From JBCBSS01 sp039819065 (lineage in GTDB: Bacteria > Bacteroidota > Bacteroidia > Cytophagales > Cyclobacteriaceae), in contig JBCBSS010000151.1 of the NCBI GenBank assembly GCA_039819065.1, positions 1-19,249 of the forward strand: a stretch of 19,249 nt of DNA, read 5' to 3'. Position 1 is the first letter of the stretch. Every line of letters starts with the position of its first letter. Made by a program: the position numbers and the translations under genes. Positions 13,888 to 19,249 of this stretch are shown piece by piece. The notes beneath the pieces are model-generated. The model was given only the letters and a program-made list of their open reading frames with translations. It was not told where the DNA came from and ran no database searches.

Positions 13888-16800
13888 ATGAAATACATAC
13901 TTTCCCTATTACTCATTGCTTCTATTTTCATTGATAGTGCAGAAGCACAACGTCGCAGTCGCAGAAATCAAACGCCTCCTAAACCACAACTGGATCTATC
14001 CGCTTTTGATGGTCTCAAATGGCGCAATATTGGCCCTTATCGTGGTGGCCGAGCTAATGCCATAGCTGGTGTGATTGGAAATGATCAGGTCTACTACGCT
14101 GGCTATACGGGTGGTGGTGTCTGGAAAACAGAAGATGCCGGAGCCAATTGGAGTAACGTATCCGATGGCTACTTTAGAGTGGGGTCGATTGGAGATATCG
14201 CGGTCAGTGAATCAGATCCTAATGTGGTCTACGTCGGTAGCGGGGAACATGCGGTCAGAGGTGTAATGACCTCTTATGGTGATGGTGTTTACAAATCCAC
14301 CGATGCCGGCCAAACATGGACGAACGTAGGCCTGGAGAAAACCAGACACATCTCTGATGTGGTTATTCACCCTAACGATTACAATACTGTATTGGTTGGT
14401 GCCCAAGGTGCAGTGCATGGGCCCAGTAAAGAACGTGGTGTATATAAAACGACCGACGGTGGCAAAACCTGGAAGAAAACCTTGTTCATAGATGAAAACA
14501 CGGGTGTTTCTAGCTTGGTAATGGACATGAATAACCCGCGTATACTCTACGCGGCAACATGGCAACACAGAAGGTATCCATGGAAGGTAGAAAGCGGCGG
14601 CCCCGGATCGTCTGTTTACAAGTCCACAGATGGCGGCGATACATGGCAGAAAATTGCCAAAGGCCTACCCGATCTCATGGGTAAAATTGGACTTACGGTA
14701 TCAAGGGCCAATCCTGATTTGGTCTTTGCCTTGATAGAAGCGGAGAAATCGGTAGCCGGAGTTTATAGATCCGATGATGGTGGTATGAATTGGAAATTGA
14801 TGTCAAACAACCAGATCATCACTGCACGCTCGTGGTATTATATGGAAATCTTTGCTGATCCTAATGATGTCAATGTAGTGTATGCGCTAAATGCGCCACT
14901 CATGCGCTCGATCGATGGCGGCAAGACCTTTGAGAGCATGCGCGTGATCCATGGTGATTGTCACGATTTCTGGATCAATCCTGCTAACAGCAATAACATC
15001 GCGATGGCTGAAGATGGCGGTGCGACCATTTCATTTACCAAGGGGACAGTGTGGTCTACTTTCAATAATCAGCCCACCGGCCAATTCTACCGTATCACTG
15101 CCGACGAAAGGGTGCCTTATTGGGTGTATAGTGGGCAGCAGGACAACTTTTCGGTGGCTATTCCATCCCGTTCTAAAAACTACGGCATTCTATCTACAGA
15201 CTGGTATAACGGCCCGGGGTGTGAGAGTGCGATGGTAGCATTCGACGACCCTAAGAACCCCAGATTGATGTACGGGGGCTGCTTTAACGGTAGAATCAGC
15301 TTATTGGATTCCTGGACCAAGGAAGGGAAAGACATCATGCCCTACCCTGTCACCAATCTCGGTTACGATCCGAAAGACATGAAATACAGGTTCAACTGGA
15401 ATGCGCCGTTGATCAACTCACCACACGATCCCAAAGTGATGTACTACGGTGGTAATGTGCTTTTCAAATCCACCAATGGCGGATTGAAATGGGATGTGAT
15501 CAGTCCTGACCTTACCAAGGACGATAAGACCAAGCAAGGTCGTGGTGGTGGGCCTATCACCAACGAAGGAGCAGGTGGCGAGAACTACAATACGCTGTAT
15601 TACCTTGCGGAATCACCGCATGAAAAAGGTGTAATCTACACGGCTTCCGATGGAGGTAAAATACAAGTAAGCAAAGATGGAGGCTCCAATTGGAATGACA
15701 TCACCCCTACTGGTCTTCCTGAAACGATGATTCATGCTATTGAGGTATCACCACACGACAAGGGTACGGTCTACTTTGCTTCTACACGCTACAAATTCAA
15801 CGACTATGCCAACTACAGTTATAAATCCACTGATTACGGCGCTACATGGACGAAGATCGGTGATGATATCGATAAGGATGATTTCTTCAAGGTGATCAGA
15901 GAGGACAAGAAAGTGCCTGGATTACTGTATGCCGGGGCTGAGCGTGGATTCTACGTGTCATTTGATGGTGGCCGTCACTTTGATAGGTTGCAATTGAATT
16001 TCCCTATAGTTCCCATTACTGATTTGGTCATAAGGGATAATGACTTAGCTGCCTCTACAGCGGGGCGTGCATTCTGGATATTGGATGATCTTTCTGTCAT
16101 TCAGCAATCCAAAGGAAGCTTTGCTGGAGTTAAAATGAAGCTCTACCAACCCAAGGAGCATTATCGCCAGTTTGGCAGTGCGCCATTCTACCTGATCACA
16201 GAAAAGGCTTATGGAGAGAATCCTGCTGAGGGTATTACGCTTGATTACTACCTGGCCGATGCTAGTGGTGAGGAGAAGCTTAAGTTGGAGATCATGGATA
16301 GTTCCGGTGAGGTGATTAGAACCATAGAAGGTACCAGAGAACCGATCAAGACACCTCCGGCGGGTGGGCGCGGCAATATTCCAATCTTGAACACTGAAAA
16401 ACTACCGATCAAGAAGGGACTCAATAGGTTTACCTGGGATTTCCGCACACAGGGGCTTACGAAAGTGCCCAATGCTTTCATATTCGGAGCCGACTATCGC
16501 GGACATCGCGTGGCCCCGGGTAAGTACAAAGCCAGAATGACGTTCGGAGATCAGGTTTCAGAGGTTGACTTGGTGATCAAAGAGCCCGTGGATATAACCG
16601 TTCCGGCCAGTGCATGGCGGGCCCAGCAAATGTTGATGGAGCAGATTGAACAAAACATCAATGACATGCACCAGTCGATCAACATGACCATGGACATGAC
16701 TGAAAAGATCAAGTCAATAGAAAAGCAGATCAAGTCTGACGAAGCATTAGAGGACTTGAAAAAAGCTACTGAGGAGTTGGATAAGAAACTTGACGACTGG

Positions 16801-17088
16801 CGCAGCAAAGTGATTGAGCTCAGGCAGAAGGGCTTCCAGGATGCACTCAACTGGCCTGCTGGCATGAATGCTGAGTTCTTTATGTTACGCAATAACCTCG
16901 ATACTTACGATCCTCGCGTACCTGAGGGCTATAAGGAGCGTTATAATGACCTGAAAACAGCTTGGGAGCAACACCAGCAGTTGTTTGATGAGATCATGAA
17001 CAAGGATGTAAAGGAGTACAATGAGCTCTATAAGAGCAAAGAGCTCCCTGTTCTATCGCCACCAGAAGACAAGCCTATCAACAATTAG
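13888..17088 (+). CDS. BNR/Asp-box (VPS10/sortilin-like) exported protein
   Basis: The start at 13888 gives MKYILSLLLIASIFIDSAEAQ, a good signal peptide; an ATG 19 codons upstream adds a polar stretch and is unlikely. The mature protein of about 1045 residues has ten Asp-box motifs (S/T-x-D-x-G-x-x-W/F) at about residues 82, 138, 189, 247, 296, 341, 529, 595, 648 and 692. They fall in two groups, consistent with one or two beta-propellers as in VPS10/sortilin or oligoxyloglucan hydrolases. A beta-sandwich-like part follows (about 770-900), then a helical coiled-coil-prone segment (about 910-985). Databases often label such proteins glycosyl hydrolase, but I see no diagnostic catalytic pair, so hydrolysis is unproven. 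It lacks a T9SS sorting domain, so it is probably periplasmic or secreted otherwise. Confidence 0.88.
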   Translation: MKYILSLLLIASIFIDSAEAQRRSRRNQTPPKPQLDLSAFDGLKWRNIGPYRGGRANAIAGVIGNDQVYYAGYTGGGVWKTEDAGANWSNVSDGYFRVGSIGDIAVSESDPNVVYVGSGEHAVRGVMTSYGDGVYKSTDAGQTWTNVGLEKTRHISDVVIHPNDYNTVLVGAQGAVHGPSKERGVYKTTDGGKTWKKTLFIDENTGVSSLVMDMNNPRILYAATWQHRRYPWKVESGGPGSSVYKSTDGGDTWQKIAKGLPDLMGKIGLTVSRANPDLVFALIEAEKSVAGVYRSDDGGMNWKLMSNNQIITARSWYYMEIFADPNDVNVVYALNAPLMRSIDGGKTFESMRVIHGDCHDFWINPANSNNIAMAEDGGATISFTKGTVWSTFNNQPTGQFYRITADERVPYWVYSGQQDNFSVAIPSRSKNYGILSTDWYNGPGCESAMVAFDDPKNPRLMYGGCFNGRISLLDSWTKEGKDIMPYPVTNLGYDPKDMKYRFNWNAPLINSPHDPKVMYYGGNVLFKSTNGGLKWDVISPDLTKDDKTKQGRGGGPITNEGAGGENYNTLYYLAESPHEKGVIYTASDGGKIQVSKDGGSNWNDITPTGLPETMIHAIEVSPHDKGTVYFASTRYKFNDYANYSYKSTDYGATWTKIGDDIDKDDFFKVIREDKKVPGLLYAGAERGFYVSFDGGRHFDRLQLNFPIVPITDLVIRDNDLAASTAGRAFWILDDLSVIQQSKGSFAGVKMKLYQPKEHYRQFGSAPFYLITEKAYGENPAEGITLDYYLADASGEEKLKLEIMDSSGEVIRTIEGTREPIKTPPAGGRGNIPILNTEKLPIKKGLNRFTWDFRTQGLTKVPNAFIFGADYRGHRVAPGKYKARMTFGDQVSEVDLVIKEPVDITVPASAWRAQQMLMEQIEQNINDMHQSINMTMDMTEKIKSIEKQIKSDEALEDLKKATEELDKKLDDWRSKVIELRQKGFQDALNWPAGMNAEFFMLRNNLDTYDPRVPEGYKERYNDLKTAWEQHQQLFDEIMNKDVKEYNELYKSKELPVLSPPEDKPINN

Positions 17089-17117
17089 TGTTAAGTTAAG
17101 CATATTTTAGTCACACC

Positions 17118-17144
17118 AAGTATTGTTCTTTTTATCCAATACTT
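17118..17144 (+). terminator. possible terminator hairpin after the BNR-repeat gene
   Basis: AAGTATTG (17118-17125) and CAATACTT (17137-17144) are perfect 8-bp arms around an 11-nt pyrimidine-rich loop, 29 nt past the stop. No U-tract follows. A second stem, TAGCT-AC-AGCTA (17163-17174), is followed six bases on by TTTTTT (17183-17188) and may be the actual terminator. Confidence 0.4.
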
Positions 17145-17162
17145 CGTTAAAAAATAATTACG

Positions 17163-17188
17163 TAGCTACAGCTATGCTCATATTTTTT
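17163..17188 (+). terminator. second possible terminator hairpin with T-run
   Basis: TAGCT (17163-17167) and AGCTA (17170-17174) form a compact stem, extended by a C-G pair further out. Six T residues at 17183-17188 follow after a gap of several bases. The spacing is not ideal for an intrinsic terminator, but it lies in the right place between two plus-strand genes. Confidence 0.3.
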
Positions 17189-17251
17189 GCCCTGTCTTGA
17201 ACAAAAATAACGGCAACTTATGCGACACAATACACTTAACTCAACACTAGC

Positions 17252-17506
17252 ATGTTGCATGATATCATTATGGCTATACCGATTGGGTACAGTGAGGTAT
17301 CTTTTGAAGGTAAAAAGTATGGGTTGACCAGGTCTGATTTTAATGGAGGTAAAAGCCTGAAAGTGTATGCGGAGGAGTTAGGTGGTACTGACTTCATTAG
17401 CTTCAATTATTATATTACTTCCAAGGACACACTGCTAAAGCCTTGCGAAATGCCTGATGAGAAAGTCAGGCATTTTCTATTGCAGATGAGTTTTGTTGGA
17501 GAGTGA
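17252..17506 (+). CDS. small conserved protein, 84 residues, unknown function
   Basis: The product has 84 residues from the ATG at 17252, or 78 from the Met at 17270, which begins MAIPIGYSEVSFEGKKYG and may be the better start. Visible blocks are YGLTRSDFNGGKSLKVYAEELGG, read as strand, loop and helix, then DFISFNYYITSKDTLLKPCEMP with a single Cys and a C-terminal amphipathic helix. I recall similar short Bacteroidota proteins, some labelled peptide methionine sulfoxide reductase in databases, but no MsrA GCFW or MsrB signature is present, so I do not adopt that name. It is cytosolic and is the first gene of a plus-strand unit with the kinase and Thg1-like genes, 49 bp ahead of the kinase start. 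Confidence 0.65.
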   Translation: MLHDIIMAIPIGYSEVSFEGKKYGLTRSDFNGGKSLKVYAEELGGTDFISFNYYITSKDTLLKPCEMPDEKVRHFLLQMSFVGE

Positions 17507-17555
17507 CGGCTCTTGGTTATTTTTGTGGTACAACTTCAACCTAAAATACTCATTA

Positions 17556-18002
17556 GTGCAAGCGATTATTTTAATTGGAATTCAGGCCACTGGTAAGTCT
17601 TCATTCTACAAGGAGAACTTCTTCAACTCGCACATTAGAATTAGTCTGGATCTGTTCAACACACGTAATAAGGAGAACCAGTTTCTTGAGAAGTGCTTTG
17701 AACTACACGCCTCTGTGGTTATTGATAATACTAATCCCAGAGTGGAAGATAGACAACGTTATATCAAAATGGCGAAAGCCAACAAGTACCAGGTTGTAGG
17801 ATATTATTTCCAATCCAAGCCTAAAGATGCGCTGGCCAGAAATGCTAAACGGGAAGGCAAAGCCAGGATTCCTGACGCAGGTGTATTGTCCTGTTACAGT
17901 AAGCTTGAACTTCCTAATTATGGGGAGGGGTTCAATGAATTGTTCTATGTATCCATTGAGGATGGTGATTTTAAAGTAAGCAACTGGAAGAATGAAGTTT
18001 GA
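17556..18002 (+). CDS. P-loop polynucleotide-kinase-like protein
   Basis: I chose the GTG at 17556 because it makes the protein start (f)MQAIILIGIQATGKSSF, placing the Walker A (Gly8 to Ser15, GIQATGKS) at the very N-terminus, as is usual for these small kinases; the ATG at 17493 adds 21 unconserved residues and overlaps the preceding gene. The 148-residue product has the SLDLFNTR segment, then VVIDNTNPRVEDRQRYI (about residues 73-89), closely matching the DNTNP block of PNKP-type 5' polynucleotide kinases. It ends with a lid-like ARNAKREGKARIPDAGVLSCYSKLELPNYGEGF region that parallels the end of that kinase domain. It should transfer ATP phosphate to a 5'-OH nucleic acid end. No phosphatase or ligase domain is fused. 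Its stop overlaps the next gene's start by 11 bp. Zeta-toxin-like kinases are the alternative. Confidence 0.8.
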   Translation: MQAIILIGIQATGKSSFYKENFFNSHIRISLDLFNTRNKENQFLEKCFELHASVVIDNTNPRVEDRQRYIKMAKANKYQVVGYYFQSKPKDALARNAKREGKARIPDAGVLSCYSKLELPNYGEGFNELFYVSIEDGDFKVSNWKNEV

Positions 18003-18753
18003 TGATTTAGATAAGAAAATGAAGGTTTTCGAAACCCTTAACGACCAATATGTACTACCCAATGTGTATATGGTAGCACGCATTGATGGCAGGGGTTTTA
18101 CCAAACTCACTAAGGAAAAGCACGATTTTGCTCGTCCCTTGGATATCAGGTTCAAGCAAATGATGCAGGAAACGACAATGCATCTTATGAACTGTGGCTT
18201 CAAAGTGATTTATGGCTACACGCAAAGTGATGAGATCTCGCTTCTTTTTGACTTGCAGGAAAACGGATTTGCTAGAAAGATTCGTAAATATAATTCTGTT
18301 CTGGCGGGCGAGGCCAGCGCTAAGTTTTCTGTATTACTTCAGGATGTAGGAAGCTTTGATTGTAGAATTTCGCAACTGCCTTCTAAAGAATTGGTAGTTG
18401 ATTACTTTAGATGGAGGCATGAAGATGCGCACCGCAATTCGCTCAATGCACATTGTTATTGGCTGCTTCGCGATCAAGGTCAAACAGCGATTGAAGCCAC
18501 TCAATTGATCAACGGCAAATCAATAGCCTACAAGAATGAGCTATTGTTCGAGAATGAGATCAACTTCAATGAGCTACCCAGTTGGCAGAAAAGAGGCACT
18601 GGTTTCTATTGGGAAGATTATGAGAAAGAAGGCATCAATCCAATCAATAATCAAAAGGTTAAGAGTATCAAGCGCCGCATAAAAGTGGATGAGGAGCTTC
18701 CGTTGCTTGATGATTATTCGGAGATGATTCGGGCGATTTTGGCTGATGGTTGA
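17992..18753 (+). CDS. Thg1-like protein (tRNAHis guanylyltransferase family 3'-5' polymerase)
   Basis: The 253-residue cytosolic protein belongs to the Thg1/TLP family, which adds nucleotides to the 5' end of tRNA in the 3'-5' direction using a polymerase-like palm. Metal-binding residues are visible in ARIDGRGFTKLTKE (Asp32) and YGYTQSDEISLLF (Asp80, Glu81). The segment DAHRNSLNAHCYWLL stands where eukaryotic Thg1 has HINNLYN, the change expected for bacterial Thg1-like proteins that repair 5'-truncated tRNAs rather than adding G-1 alone. The C-terminal part (KNELLFENEINFNELPSWQ, then KRGTGFYW) also fits the bacterial group, and the length is normal. The ATG at 17992 overlaps the kinase gene by 11 bp, so translational coupling is likely. 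The family is sure; the repair role is inferred. Confidence 0.93.
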   Translation: MKFDDLDKKMKVFETLNDQYVLPNVYMVARIDGRGFTKLTKEKHDFARPLDIRFKQMMQETTMHLMNCGFKVIYGYTQSDEISLLFDLQENGFARKIRKYNSVLAGEASAKFSVLLQDVGSFDCRISQLPSKELVVDYFRWRHEDAHRNSLNAHCYWLLRDQGQTAIEATQLINGKSIAYKNELLFENEINFNELPSWQKRGTGFYWEDYEKEGINPINNQKVKSIKRRIKVDEELPLLDDYSEMIRAILADG

Positions 18754-18958
18754 CGCTGTAGAGGCTTTTGCTAGGGTCGTACCAACCCTCCAATAAGATT
18801 CTTTCAGAAAGACTAAAGTAGAATACCTACTTCATAAGTTTTGCCTACTGCCAATTGTCAACTGCCAACTTTTAGCCATGGGACTGCTTCGTCGTTCCTC
18901 CTCGCAGTGACAATCAAGTGCCAAGGACTGAATACTCATTACTAAAGACTAAAGACTA
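18754..18958. repeat. 205-bp repeat-rich intergenic segment (hairpins, heptamers, dispersed motif)
   Basis: Small stems occur in series: AGGGT/ACCCT (18773-18789, a possible terminator after the Thg1-like gene), TCTTT/AAAGA (18800-18812) and AAGTAG/CTACTT (18816-18832). Next come heptamers ACTGCCA, ATTGTCA, ACTGCCA (18847-18867), then a segment containing GCTTCGTCGTTCCTCCTCGC (18886-18905), which from memory recurs in Bacteroidota intergenic DNA. A second heptamer run ends at the neighbouring stop codon. No gene is supported here. Confidence 0.6.
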
Positions 18959-18961
18959 CTA
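18927..18961. repeat. five-unit heptanucleotide array (ACTnnnn)
   Basis: Units start at 18927, 18934, 18941, 18948 and 18955; each begins ACT, and the third and fourth are both ACTAAAG. The last unit includes the TAG stop (18961-18959) of the minus-strand gene. The period is exactly seven bases, as in the ACTGCCA run 60 bp to the left. Confidence 0.7.
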
Positions 18962-19249
18962 CTTGAGTTTCTTATAATCAGCCATATCATCATACACCGG
19001 TAGGTCAAGTGCTTCCATGACTTTCTTGAGCTTGTTCAATTCGGCTTCGGCATGGGCATTGAATTTTTGCCATTCTTCATCAGTACGACTTCCGTAATCT
19101 ATTTTCAACTTAGCTAGCGCAGGGATGGAAGGGTAAATACGTATTCCTGAACAATAGAAGCAGAAACTGAGAGAAGCCACCGGTCGGTTTTCTTTATCGT
19201 AGAATACGAGGGCGTGATGAGGACTATAGCATTTGGCTAGTCCTTGAAT
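18959..19249 (-). CDS. C-terminal part of an unknown conserved protein, 5' end outside window
   Basis: The reading frame stays open to the right edge, so at least 96 C-terminal residues are present and the true start lies outside the window; an internal GTG at 19180 is not a credible start. The visible part begins IQGLAKCYSPHHALVFYD, continues with SLSFCFYCSGIRIYP containing a C-x2-C pair (FCFYC), and ends with a charged helix (EEWQKFNAHAEAELNKLKKVMEAL) and DDMADYKKLK. The CYSPHHALVFYD/FCFYC pattern suggests a domain that could bind a metal, but I do not recognise the family. The gene is convergent with the kinase/Thg1-like unit and its stop lies inside the heptamer array. Confidence 0.6.
   Translation of the reverse strand: MQGLAKCYSPHHALVFYDKENRPVASLSFCFYCSGIRIYPSIPALAKLKIDYGSRTDEEWQKFNAHAEAELNKLKKVMEALDLPVYDDMADYKKLK

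Noticed and set aside
17703..18203. Minus-strand 166-codon open frame
   Set aside because: It is antisense to the kinase and Thg1-like genes, both supported by catalytic motifs.

Overview
The window looks like chromosomal DNA of a Bacteroidota bacterium, most likely of the Cytophagales type; this is inferred from gene content, not from a marker phylogeny. The pointers are two proteins with type IX secretion (T9SS) type A C-terminal sorting domains, a 287-residue SigA-like sigma factor lacking the long region 1.1, a stand-alone TonB C-terminal-domain protein, large BNR/VPS10-like and S9 peptidase exoproteins, and intergenic palindromes of a kind that recurs in this phylum. There are 17 protein genes, one of them cut by the right edge. 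No rRNA, tRNA, CRISPR array, transposase or phage gene was seen.

Layout, left to right. 1-3.1 kb: an EcsC-family gene convergent with a SulP anion transporter (their stop codons overlap), then a VOC/glyoxalase-fold gene. 3.1-4.8 kb: an AT-rich gene-free stretch with a long inverted repeat, then a T9SS-exported protein with five 20-residue solenoid-like repeats. 5.0-6.1 kb: a two-gene plus-strand unit of proteins of unknown function. 6.1-7.0 kb: a sigma factor gene with a rare strong Shine-Dalgarno sequence. 7.3-10.0 kb: a minus-strand pair encoding a secreted formylglycine-generating-enzyme-like protein without catalytic cysteines, followed 12 bp later by a T9SS-exported protein with eight GGxGDG motifs on a 26-residue period. 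10.3-11.3 kb: a small membrane protein and a 270-bp cluster of palindromes. 11.3-17.1 kb: an S9 dipeptidyl peptidase, a TonB-domain protein and, divergent from them, a 1066-residue BNR/VPS10-like exoprotein. 17.2-18.8 kb: a plus-strand unit of an 84-residue conserved protein, a polynucleotide-kinase-like P-loop enzyme and a Thg1-like 3'-5' RNA polymerase. 18.75-18.96 kb: short hairpins and heptanucleotide repeats, then a truncated minus-strand gene.

Two gene pairs deserve most attention. The first is the FGE-like protein with the GGxGDG repeat protein, a candidate secreted or surface system of unknown function. The second is the kinase with the Thg1-like polymerase. A 5'-end kinase would supply the 5'-phosphate that a Thg1-like enzyme needs to rebuild a 5'-truncated tRNA, so this could be an RNA 5'-end repair module. 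Both functions are inferences from family membership and gene order.
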